The notes beneath the pieces are model-generated. The model had not been told where the DNA came from, did not search any database, and saw nothing but the letters and a program-made list of their open reading frames with translations. DNA of 37,518 nucleotides from AP-15 sp036008325 (GTDB lineage Bacteria > Pseudomonadota > Alphaproteobacteria > ATCC43930 > CGMCC-115725). The position numbers were made by a program, and so were the translations under genes. Location: positions 1 through 37,518 of the forward strand of contig DASYNW010000077.1 in assembly GCA_036008325.1 (NCBI GenBank), given 5' to 3'. Below are positions 1 through 7,142 of the stretch, in pieces. Each line of letters begins with the position of its first letter. The first letter of the stretch is position 1.

Positions 1-570
1 ATCTATCCGCCGCAATTCTCGACCCTGGTGCGGGTCGGCGGGTTGAGCGAGGGGCTGTGCGGCGCGCACCGCGCCGGCCATTTCGACGGGGTGGCGACCG
101 TGGTGGCAAAACTGCTGATCCAGTCTTTGCCGGACCACGCCTATTTCGGCGAAAAGGATTACCAGCAGCTGATGGTGGTACGGCGGCTCGCGCGCGACCT
201 CGATATTCCGGTGCGGATCGAAGGGGTGGCGACGGTGCGCGAGCCGGACGGGCTGGCCCTGTCGTCGCGCAACCTATACCTGTCGGCCGAGGAGCGCCAG
301 CGCGCGCCGGCGCTGGCCCGCGTGCTGCACGGCGCCGCCGCTCGATTGGCGCGCGAGCCGGCGGCGGTGGCGGCGGCGCTAGGCGACGGCCGGGCGGAAC
401 TTGAAAATGCCGGGCTGGCGGTCGAATACCTCGAAATCCGCGACGCCGAAACCCTGGCACCGGTCACCGCCGCGATCGGGGCGCCGGCGCGCGTCCTCGC
501 CGCGATCCATCTCGGCCGGACGCGGCTCATCGACAATATCGCGATAACCCCGCCGCGCCGATCCTGCTAG
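1..570 (+). CDS. panC: Pantoate--beta-alanine ligase, C-terminal part (5' end outside window)
   Basis: PanC joins pantoate and beta-alanine, using ATP, to make pantothenate in the cytoplasm. The frame is open from the first base, so about 189 C-terminal residues of a roughly 280-residue enzyme are visible. Diagnostic family segments can be read in order: RVGGLSEGLCGAHRAGHFDG, VVAKLL, YFGEKDYQQL, and the ATP-loop region DGLALSSRNLYLS near in-window residue 90. The N-terminal HIGH-like nucleotide-binding motif lies outside the window. Its TAG stop (568-570) shares the palindrome CTAG with the stop of the convergent downstream gene, so the two coding ends overlap by four bases. A panE-like gene is present 19 kb away, but nothing shows that the two are co-regulated. 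Identification is confident. Confidence 0.96.
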   Translation: MYPPQFSTLVRVGGLSEGLCGAHRAGHFDGVATVVAKLLIQSLPDHAYFGEKDYQQLMVVRRLARDLDIPVRIEGVATVREPDGLALSSRNLYLSAEERQRAPALARVLHGAAARLAREPAAVAAALGDGRAELENAGLAVEYLEIRDAETLAPVTAAIGAPARVLAAIHLGRTRLIDNIAITPPRRSC

Positions 571-1751
571 CGCCACAGCCGGTCGCTGGCGAGGCGCGCG
601 CCTTCGGCGAGTGCCGCGAGCTTGGCCCACACCACCGAGGGAGCGACCGCATTGTCGACAAAGGCGAAGGTGGCAAAGCCGCAATCGGTGCCGGCGATGA
701 CCCGCTCGCGGCCGACAATATTGGCGTAGTTGGCGATGCGTTGGGCGATCAGCCGGGGATGCTCGACAAAGTTGGTCGTCGAGTCGATGACCCCGGGGAT
801 CAGCACCTTGTCGTCGGGGATCCTGGCGTCGCGCAGATCCTCCCATTCGTGGGCGTGGCGCGGGTTGGCGGCCTCGAACGACAACCCCGAGGGCCGCGCC
901 CGCAGCGCCACTGCGATGACCTTGGCGAGCGGGATGTCGTGGGTGTGCGGCCCTTCGTAATTGCCCCAGCACAGATGCATGCGCATCGCGTCGGGCGGGA
1001 TATTGGCGATCGCATGGTTGAGTGCGGCGATGTTGCGCTCGGCGACGCGCAGGAATTCGTCGTCGGAGAGGTGCTGGTACTGATTGTGCCGGGCTGAGCC
1101 CAGATCGGGCGCGTCGATCTGCAGGACGAAGCCGGCCTGGTGGATCGCCTCGTATTCCTCCTTCAGCGCATCGGCCAGCGCCTCGACGTAGGCGTCCTCG
1201 TCGCGGTAGTAGCGGTCGGGCACGAATTTGGTAAGCACCCCGGGCGAGGCGGCGTTCATGAACGCCTCGTTGGGCTCGGCCGCGGCGCAGGCCTCGGCGA
1301 GGTTGGCGAGATCGACCGCGAGCGGCCGGCGGTCCTGGTAGGCGACCGGGCCGGTGCAGCACGGCACCACCGCGCGGCTGAACCATGAGGTGCCGCCGCG
1401 CTTCTGGTTGAGGCGCGCGTGGAAATCGGGGTGGTCGACGAGATCGCGGTGGGAAGCGGTTTGCGGCGGCTGGTCGTTGTCGCCGCCACGGAAGGCGCCG
1501 ATGCCGGAGAGCCGGTGGCGGACATAGAAGGTGTAGGAGATCTTGCCGAGCTCGCCGTCGCACACGCTGTCGATGCCGGCCGCCACCTGCTTCTTCACGA
1601 TCTCGTGCACCGAGGCGGCGAGACAGGCGTCGAACGCCGACTGTTCGATCGGCCGGCCGGCCTCGCGCGCTTCGAGGAATTCGAGCAGGTCGGGCGGGCG
1701 CGGCAGGCTGCCGACATGGGTCGTCAGGATGCGCTCGGCGCTGTGTTTCAT
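567..1751 (-). CDS. MetE C-terminal-like zinc methyltransferase homologue, copy A
   Basis: This is a 394-residue protein of the cobalamin-independent methionine synthase C-terminal superfamily (PF01717-like), which also contains thiol-transferring relatives such as epoxyalkane:coenzyme M transferase. The N-terminal THVGSLPRP motif is typical. The zinc ligands of the family are all present: H259-x-C261, E293 and C357. It lacks the N-terminal half of full-length MetE, so it is unlikely to be a folate-dependent methionine synthase on its own; the methyl or alkyl donor is unknown. The start at 1751 is chosen over an upstream in-frame GTG (1781) because homology begins there and the GTG would overlap the preceding gene. 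It lies 26 bp downstream of the OxlT-like transporter on the same strand, so the two are probably co-transcribed. A clear paralogue (copy B, 3276-4475) is divergent from this pair. Confidence 0.85.
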   Translation of the reverse strand: MKHSAERILTTHVGSLPRPPDLLEFLEAREAGRPIEQSAFDACLAASVHEIVKKQVAAGIDSVCDGELGKISYTFYVRHRLSGIGAFRGGDNDQPPQTASHRDLVDHPDFHARLNQKRGGTSWFSRAVVPCCTGPVAYQDRRPLAVDLANLAEACAAAEPNEAFMNAASPGVLTKFVPDRYYRDEDAYVEALADALKEEYEAIHQAGFVLQIDAPDLGSARHNQYQHLSDDEFLRVAERNIAALNHAIANIPPDAMRMHLCWGNYEGPHTHDIPLAKVIAVALRARPSGLSFEAANPRHAHEWEDLRDARIPDDKVLIPGVIDSTTNFVEHPRLIAQRIANYANIVGRERVIAGTDCGFATFAFVDNAVAPSVVWAKLAALAEGARLASDRLWR

Positions 1752-1777
1752 CGGTTGGAACCTCGCTAGTCCCGCCC

Positions 1778-3070
1778 TCACTCGGCGGGGTGGTAGACGT
1801 GCACGGCCATCGAGCGCGTGCGCAACGGGCGCAGCACGAAGAGCGCCAGCCCGACCACCACGAAATTCATGATCGCCGTGGCCACGAACACCATATGCCA
1901 GTTTCCGGTTGCGCTCTTGATCACATTCGCCAACGGCACCAGGAACGCCGACACGCCTTTGGCGGTGTACAGGAGGCTCAGATTGGTGGTCGCGTATTTC
2001 GGCCCGAAACTGTCGGTGCAGGTCGACGGGAACAGGCTGAAGATCTCGCCCCAGGTCAGAAAGATCAGCCCGGCGAAGATGACGAAGGCCCAGGGTGCGG
2101 TGCCGAGCGCGCCGAGCAACCAGTAGCTGATCCCGCCGAGACCGAAGGCGATCGCCATCGTGTATTCGCGGCCGATATGGTCCGAGATCCAGCCGAACAA
2201 CGGTCGGGCCGCGCCATTGGCGACATTGTCGACCAGCAACGCCACGGTCAGCGTGGTGCCGCCGAGCAGCAGCACGGTGTTGGCGACATGATAGTCGCGG
2301 GCGATCAGCGCGATCTGCGCGGTCGCCATCAGCCCGCTCGCCGAGACCAGGATAAACATCACATAAAGCACCCAGAACACCGGGGTCGCCAGCATCGCCC
2401 CCGGCGAATAGCTCTCGGCGGTCTGCATCAGCATGGGGGCGGCGGTGCCCGGCGTCTCACCCGGCAATGGCCCGCGCATCGCCCAGGCGATGACAAAGAC
2501 GACCGCGCCCTGGACCAGCCCGAACCAGAAAAACGCCGCGGCATAGCCATGCGCTGCGATGACCGCGCGGATCGGGATCACGGTCAGGGCGGCGCCGGCG
2601 CCGAACCCGGCGGCGGTCAGGCCGACGGCGAGCCCGCGGCGATCGGGGAACCATTTGACGGCGTTGCCGACACAGGTCGCGTAGACGGCGCCGGCGCCGA
2701 CCCCCGACAGCACCGCGCCGAGGTACAGCATCGACAGGCTGTCGGCGCGGGAATTGACGATCCAGGCGATCGCGATCATCACGCCGCCAAAGGCCACCAT
2801 CAGCCGCGGCCCGTTCCTTGGACCGACCCGGTCGACGATCCAGCCCTCGATCGGGGTCAGCCAGGTTTCGAGCGCCACAAACAGGCTGAAGGCGATCTGG
2901 ATGTCGGCGATCGACCAGCCATGCGCCTTGCTCATCGGGTGCACGAACAAGGTCCAGCCATATTGCAGATTGGCGATCATCACCATGCAGACGATGCCGA
3001 TGACCAGCTGGAGCCAGCGGTTGGCGGCCGGCGCGCCGGCCGGCGCGCGCGACGATGATGCGCTCGTCAT
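1778..3070 (-). CDS. MFS transporter, oxalate/formate antiporter (OxlT-like) family
   Basis: This 430-residue inner-membrane carrier has about 12 hydrophobic segments. It has the OFA-family look: an N-terminal NRWLQLVIGIVCMV segment, QYGWTLFVHPM in the first helices, an RGLAVGLTAAGFGAG loop, a helix ending ANGAARPLFGW followed by SDHIGRE, and LLYTAKGVSAF in a late helix. The Arg and Lys of the last two segments are where the family has its anion-binding residues. ATG at 3070 is preceded by GAGGGAGGAACG, a strong ribosome site, which decides it over an upstream in-frame start at 3121. No oxalate-decarboxylation genes (frc, oxc) are nearby. Instead the gene is flanked by two MetE-like paralogues, so the true substrate may be another small carboxylate or an organosulfur acid. 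Family assignment is firm; substrate is not. Confidence 0.85.
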   Translation of the reverse strand: MTSASSSRAPAGAPAANRWLQLVIGIVCMVMIANLQYGWTLFVHPMSKAHGWSIADIQIAFSLFVALETWLTPIEGWIVDRVGPRNGPRLMVAFGGVMIAIAWIVNSRADSLSMLYLGAVLSGVGAGAVYATCVGNAVKWFPDRRGLAVGLTAAGFGAGAALTVIPIRAVIAAHGYAAAFFWFGLVQGAVVFVIAWAMRGPLPGETPGTAAPMLMQTAESYSPGAMLATPVFWVLYVMFILVSASGLMATAQIALIARDYHVANTVLLLGGTTLTVALLVDNVANGAARPLFGWISDHIGREYTMAIAFGLGGISYWLLGALGTAPWAFVIFAGLIFLTWGEIFSLFPSTCTDSFGPKYATTNLSLLYTAKGVSAFLVPLANVIKSATGNWHMVFVATAIMNFVVVGLALFVLRPLRTRSMAVHVYHPAE

Positions 3071-3130
3071 GGTCGTTCCTCCCTCGGATGGTTCGGGCTC
3101 GCTGCGGCTCGGCGGCCGCACACGTCCGCT

Positions 3131-3188
3131 AGTTAACCTTCCTTAACTCAAGATGAATTAAGGATTTCGCATGCGGTGGTCAACCGCA
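3131..3188. promoter_or_regulatory. Divergent promoter region with three nested inverted repeats
   Basis: The 205-bp gap between the divergent transporter and MetE-like copy B contains an AT-rich patch that stands out from its GC-rich surroundings. Three inverted repeats are readable: AGTTAA (3131-3136)/TTAACT (3143-3148), CCTTAA (3141-3146)/TTAAGG (3158-3163), and TGCGGT (3172-3177)/ACCGCA (3183-3188). Overlapping arms of this kind suggest regulator binding sites controlling both directions. No regulator gene lies in the cluster, and no clear -35/-10 pair was assigned. Confidence 0.4.
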
Positions 3189-3275
3189 GCTTGCGGCGGT
3201 GGCGGCGGATCTCTTGTCGGCCGGTGCCTGGCGGCGCATGCTGCGACGCAGAAAACTTGACCGGGGGGATTTGAA

Positions 3276-4475
3276 ATGAAGACGAGCCGAGAGCGCATCC
3301 TGACGACCCATGTCGGTAGCCTGCCGCGCCCGCCCGAGCTGCGCCGGCTGCTGGTCGCCAAGGATCGGGGCGAAGCCTACGACCGGGCCGAGCTAGACCG
3401 GCAGGTGCGCCAGGCGGTGCTCGACATCGTGCGCCGCCAGCAAGCGGTCGGGGTCGACATCGTCAATGACGGCGAGATGTCGAAGCCCGGCTATTCGACC
3501 TATATCGCCGACCGGCTCTCGGGGTTTGGCGGCCATCAGCCGGCGAAGCCCCGGCTCGACACCAAGGACCATCCGAACTTCACTGCCGCCTATGAGCGGA
3601 TGACCGGCGCCAACACCGCGCGCCGCGCCCAATGCGTGGGCCCGATCGCCTGGCGCGACCGCGAGCCATTGCGCCAGGACCTCACCAATCTGCGCGCGGC
3701 ATTCGACCAGGCCGCGGCGGTCGAAGGCTTTATGACCGCGGCCTCGCCGGGTCTGGTGCCGGTGTTCCAGAGCAACGCCTACTATCCGAGCCACGAGGCC
3801 TATGTCGAAGCCGTCGCCGCGGCGATGCAGGAGGAATACGAGGCGATCGTCGAGGCCGGGTTCGTGCTGCAGCTCGATTGCCCCGACCTGGCGATGGCGC
3901 ATCACACCAGCTTTCAGGACCTCGACGAAGGCGATTTCCTCAAGCGCGCCGAATTCCATGTCGAGGTGCTGAACCACGCCTTGCGCAACGTGCCCGCCGA
4001 GCGGGCGCGCATCCACATCTGCTGGGGCAATTACGAGGGGCCGCACGACCACGACATCGCCTTTGCCAAGGTCGCGCCGATCCTCATAAAAGCGAAGCCG
4101 CAGGCGCTGGTGGTCGAGGCCGCCAACCCGCGCCACGCGCATGAATGGAAGGTGTGGCAGGAGACGAAGCTGCCGGACGACAAGATCCTGATCCCCGGCG
4201 TCATCGACACCTCGACCAATTATGTCGAGCATCCGGATCTGGTCGCCGAGCGCATCTGCCGCTTTGCCGATATCGTCGGCCGCGAGCGGGTTATCGCCGG
4301 CAGCGATTGCGGCTTCGGCACCTTTGCCGGCTATGGCAAGCTCGACCCCGACATCTCCTTCAAAAAACTTGCCGCCATGGCCCAAGGCGCCGAAATCGCG
4401 ACCAAGCGCCTGTGGGGCGGTGGAAGCCCGCCCCGAGAGCCTTCTCTCATCGAAGATGAGCCGGTGCTCGGATGA
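3276..4475 (+). CDS. MetE C-terminal-like zinc methyltransferase homologue, copy B
   Basis: This 399-residue protein is paralogous to copy A (567-1751). Both begin with an ERILTTHVGSLPRPP block and share long identical stretches around CWGNYEGPH, EAANPRHAHEW, IPGVID and IVGRERVIAG. The zinc site is complete: H247-x-C249, E281 and C345. Superfamily chemistry is transfer of a methyl or alkyl group to a zinc-activated thiolate, but the substrate cannot be read from sequence. A G-rich stretch (GGGGGGAT) sits about 7 bases before the ATG. The gene is divergent from the transporter/copy A pair and overlaps greB by four bases (ATGA). Two copies rather than one suggests two related substrates or a hetero-oligomer. 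Confidence 0.85.
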   Translation: MKTSRERILTTHVGSLPRPPELRRLLVAKDRGEAYDRAELDRQVRQAVLDIVRRQQAVGVDIVNDGEMSKPGYSTYIADRLSGFGGHQPAKPRLDTKDHPNFTAAYERMTGANTARRAQCVGPIAWRDREPLRQDLTNLRAAFDQAAAVEGFMTAASPGLVPVFQSNAYYPSHEAYVEAVAAAMQEEYEAIVEAGFVLQLDCPDLAMAHHTSFQDLDEGDFLKRAEFHVEVLNHALRNVPAERARIHICWGNYEGPHDHDIAFAKVAPILIKAKPQALVVEAANPRHAHEWKVWQETKLPDDKILIPGVIDTSTNYVEHPDLVAERICRFADIVGRERVIAGSDCGFGTFAGYGKLDPDISFKKLAAMAQGAEIATKRLWGGGSPPREPSLIEDEPVLG

Positions 4476-5041
4476 GCAAAGCTTTCGTCAAGGATGCCGA
4501 GCACGAGGCCGATCTGCCCGAGGCCGATCCGCCCGATGGGGCGCCGGCGATCCCGAGCGGGCTTAAAAACTACATGACGCCGCAAGGCCGGCGCCAGCTG
4601 CAGGACGAGCTGCGAACCCTGCTTCGCGTCGAGCGCCCGAAAGTGGTCGAGACCGTGGCCTGGGCGGCCGGCAACGGCGACCGCTCGGAAAACGGCGACT
4701 ATATCTATGGCAAGCGCCGGCTGCGCGAGATCGACCGCCGCATCCGCTTTCTGACCAAGCGACTGGAGAACGCCGAGGTGGTCGACCCGGCGCAGCAGAA
4801 GAGACGCGACCAGGTGTTCTTTGGCGCGACCGTCACCTATGCCGGCGCGCGCGGCGGCGAGACCACGATCACGATCGTCGGCATCGACGAGGCCGATCTC
4901 GCGCGCGGCCAGGTCAGCTGGATTTCCCCGATCGCCCGCGCCCTGATCAAGGCGCGCGAAGGCGACATCGTCGAATTGCGCGCGCCCTCGGGCCGCGAGG
5001 AGATCGAGGTGCTCGCCATCCGCTACGGCGATCGCGAGTGA
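4472..5041 (+). CDS. greB: Transcription elongation factor GreB
   Basis: This is a 189-residue Gre factor, which rescues backtracked RNA polymerase by stimulating cleavage of the nascent RNA 3' end. Residues ~34-110 form the N-terminal coiled coil, with the GreB signature NGDRSENGDYIYGKRRLREIDRRI (written here only as a marker at about residues 69-92; the acidic tip residues D and E of GDRSEN are present). The C-terminal FKBP-like domain follows, with VSWISPIARALIKAREGD. About 33 extra acidic, proline-rich residues precede the usual start, as is common in alphaproteobacterial GreB. The start codon overlaps the upstream stop as ATGA, implying translational coupling to the MetE-like gene, an unusual partner for greB. 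Confidence 0.93.
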   Translation: MSKAFVKDAEHEADLPEADPPDGAPAIPSGLKNYMTPQGRRQLQDELRTLLRVERPKVVETVAWAAGNGDRSENGDYIYGKRRLREIDRRIRFLTKRLENAEVVDPAQQKRRDQVFFGATVTYAGARGGETTITIVGIDEADLARGQVSWISPIARALIKAREGDIVELRAPSGREEIEVLAIRYGDRE

Positions 5042-5059
5042 GCGTCGCCGCGCTCCCGG

Positions 5060-5491
5060 TCAGCCGGATCTCGGCAATCGCTCGATCGTGGCGGGATCGT
5101 ATTCGCCGGCGAAATATTTGGTCAGCGCGGCTTCGAACTCCTGATTGTCCGGGGTAGCGTGGGCGAACAGGGTCATGCACGAGTGGAACTTCAGATCGTC
5201 TGGATAGCCGAAGATCTCTTCGATGCTGCGTCCCTCGACTTGGTTGACCAGCCGGGTGCATTCCCGGAGCCTCGGCCCGAGAACCGGATGGTTCAGATAG
5301 GCCGTGGCTTCCTGCAGCGAGGAAATCGCGAATTCGCTGGCCAGCCGGCGGCGCCCCAGACCCGCGAGCTGGGGAAAGACGAACCATATCCAATGCGTCG
5401 CTTTGCGACCGCGACCGAGTTCGGCGTGGACCTGTGCGAAGACCGGGTTCTGGGCGTCGACGAAGCGTTGCAGGCGGAAAGGATCGTCCAT
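5060..5491 (-). CDS. DUF1810 family protein
   Basis: This 143-residue soluble protein matches the DUF1810 pattern over its whole length: an opening DPFRLQRFVDAQNPVFAQV, then THWIWFVFPQLAGLG, FAISSLQEATAYLNHPVLGPRLREC, and DDLKFHSCMTLF. The biochemical function of the family is not established. It has no signal peptide or membrane segment. It is convergent with greB (18-bp gap) and divergent from the M20 amidohydrolase with only 42 bp between starts, so both promoters must sit in that short gap or overlap the genes. I see no strong ribosome site before the ATG. Confidence 0.88.
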   Translation of the reverse strand: MDDPFRLQRFVDAQNPVFAQVHAELGRGRKATHWIWFVFPQLAGLGRRRLASEFAISSLQEATAYLNHPVLGPRLRECTRLVNQVEGRSIEEIFGYPDDLKFHSCMTLFAHATPDNQEFEAALTKYFAGEYDPATIERLPRSG

Positions 5492-5533
5492 GCCGGTATG
5501 CTACATCAGTGCAGACACACGGCGAGAGGAGTC

Positions 5534-6817
5534 ATGCGCAATCTCCAAGTCAATGGCGAACGGCTGTGGGCGAGCCTGATGGAGCTGGCGCAGATCGGCG
5601 CGACGCCCAAAGGCGGGGTGTGCCGGCTGGCCGCCAGCGACCTCGATGGCGAGGCAAGGCGCCTTTTCATCCGCTGGTGCGAGGCAGCCGGCTGCACGGT
5701 CACAATCGACCGGATCGGCAACATCTTTGCCCGCCGGCCGGGCCGCAACCCGGACCTGCCGCCGGTGATGACCGGCAGCCATCTCGACACCCAGCCGACT
5801 GGCGGCCGGTTCGACGGCGCCTATGGGGTCATGGCCGGGCTCGAGATCGTGCGCACCCTCAATGATCTCGGCTACGCGACCGAGGCGCCCATAGAGATCG
5901 TCGCCTGGACCAACGAGGAAGGCTCGCGGTTCTCGCCGGCGATGGTCGGCTCGGGGGTGTTCGCCGGCGTGTTCGACCTGGAAAAGGCGCTGGCGACGCC
6001 GGACAACACTGCGCCCGAGCTCAAGCTCGGCGGCGAACTCGAACGAATCGGCTTTGCCGGTCCCGAGCCCATCGGCGGCCATCGGGTCGCCGCCTATTTC
6101 GAGGCGCATATCGAGCAGGGGCCGATCCTCGAAGCCGCCGGCGACACGATCGGCGTCGTCACCGGCGCGCAGGGCCAGCGCTGGTACGAGATCACCGTGA
6201 GCGGCCAGGAGGCGCATGCCGGGCCGACGCCGATGCCGCGCCGCCGTGACGCGCTGGTCGGCGCCGCGCGGATGATCGACGCGGTCAACCGCATCGGCCA
6301 TGCCCACGCCCCCCATGCCTGCGCCACGGTCGGGTTTGTCCAGGTCAGCCCCAACTCGCGCAACACGATCCCCGGCCATGTTTTCTTCACCGTCGATTTC
6401 CGCCATCCCGAGGATGCGGTTTTGACCGCGATGGACCAGGAATTGCGGCAGGCCTGCGCCGATGCCGCGGCGGCGAGCGGCGGGCTCGACGTCGAGGTAA
6501 AGGAGTTCTGGTATTTTGCGCCGACCCCATTCGACCCCGCTCTCGTCGCCGCGGTGCGCGATGCGGCGGCGGCGCTGGGCTATGCGCATCAGGACATCAT
6601 CAGCGGCGCCGGCCACGACGCGGTCTACATGGCGCGGGTGGCGCCGAGCGCCATGGTCTTCGTCCCTTGCAAGGACGGCATCAGCCACAACGAGATCGAA
6701 GACGCCCTGCCCGCCGACCTCGCCGCCGGCTGCAACGTGCTCTTAAACGCGCTGCTCAATAGCGCCGAGGCGAAAACCGCTCGAGCGGACCGCGAAAGCG
6801 GACAAGCCCTCAGGTAA
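5534..6817 (+). CDS. M20-family Zn amidohydrolase (N-carbamoyl-amino acid hydrolase / allantoate amidohydrolase type)
   Basis: This 427-residue cytoplasmic binuclear metallohydrolase belongs to the AmaB/HyuC/AllC group, which cleaves N-carbamoyl amides or allantoate and releases ammonia and CO2. All metal ligands can be placed: H83 (TGSHLDTQ), D94 (GGRFDGAYG), E128/E129 (TNEEGSRF), H192 (EAHIEQG) and H385 (SHNEIED). GAGHDAVYMA near the end is also typical. The start is ATG 5534 because GAGAGGAG lies just before it; the frame stays open far upstream, but that part is antisense to DUF1810 and has no homology. The last ~15 residues run into a transposase relic (6806-7012) on the other strand, so the native C-terminus may have been altered. 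Exact substrate within the family is undecided. Confidence 0.88.
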   Translation: MRNLQVNGERLWASLMELAQIGATPKGGVCRLAASDLDGEARRLFIRWCEAAGCTVTIDRIGNIFARRPGRNPDLPPVMTGSHLDTQPTGGRFDGAYGVMAGLEIVRTLNDLGYATEAPIEIVAWTNEEGSRFSPAMVGSGVFAGVFDLEKALATPDNTAPELKLGGELERIGFAGPEPIGGHRVAAYFEAHIEQGPILEAAGDTIGVVTGAQGQRWYEITVSGQEAHAGPTPMPRRRDALVGAARMIDAVNRIGHAHAPHACATVGFVQVSPNSRNTIPGHVFFTVDFRHPEDAVLTAMDQELRQACADAAAASGGLDVEVKEFWYFAPTPFDPALVAAVRDAAAALGYAHQDIISGAGHDAVYMARVAPSAMVFVPCKDGISHNEIEDALPADLAAGCNVLLNALLNSAEAKTARADRESGQALR

Positions 6818-7012
6818 TGTCCAAATCGCGTGGAGGTGGTCGGGCAGCACGACGATGGCGTCGATCGTGAACGGCTGCCGCAGCCGCGTGTGCCGAAACG
6901 CCGCGCGCAGCGATCCGATGTGCTCGGTCAGCATGCGCGATTCTCGGTCGGCCAAATTTGCCGTGAAGAAGTAGGTGCCGCCGGATCTCAGATTTCGGCG
7001 ATAGTTTGTCAT
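6806..7012 (-). pseudogene. Truncated REP-associated tyrosine transposase (RAYT, IS200-like Y1) relic
   Basis: Translation of the minus strand gives an N-terminal RAYT fragment: MTNYRRNLRSGGTYFFTANL, then SRMLTEHIGSLRAAFR, and the metal-binding-type motif DAIVVLPDHLHAIWTLPEG. After PEG the resemblance stops, at the 3' end of the amidohydrolase. Only about 69 of the family's usual 150-200 residues remain, and the region that should contain the catalytic tyrosine is gone. A REP-like hairpin lies 22 bp upstream of its start, the normal partnership for these single-copy domesticated transposases. It is non-functional as seen. Confidence 0.75.
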
Positions 7013-7033
7013 CGGCCAATCGCATCGAGGTGT

Positions 7034-7060
7034 GATGGGTTTCGCACCGCTCAACCCATC
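7034..7060. repeat. REP-like inverted repeat beside the RAYT relic
   Basis: GATGGGTT (7034-7041) and AACCCATC (7053-7060) form an 8-bp perfect stem with an 11-base loop. The overall sequence, ending in AACCCATCCTAC, resembles the interspersed RAYT-linked repeats frequent between proteobacterial genes. It sits immediately upstream of the relic transposase start. Confidence 0.65.
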
Positions 7061-7142
7061 CTACATATGGTCCGGCCGGCGCAACCCTGTCGCGGCGAAT
7101 TGCGGGCTGGCTTCCTGACCTCCCTTCTCCTAACTAACCGCC

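Noticed and set aside
5159..5533. A longer N-terminus for the M20 amidohydrolase
   Set aside because: The extension is antisense to DUF1810 and unlike the family, and the ribosome site sits just before 5534.
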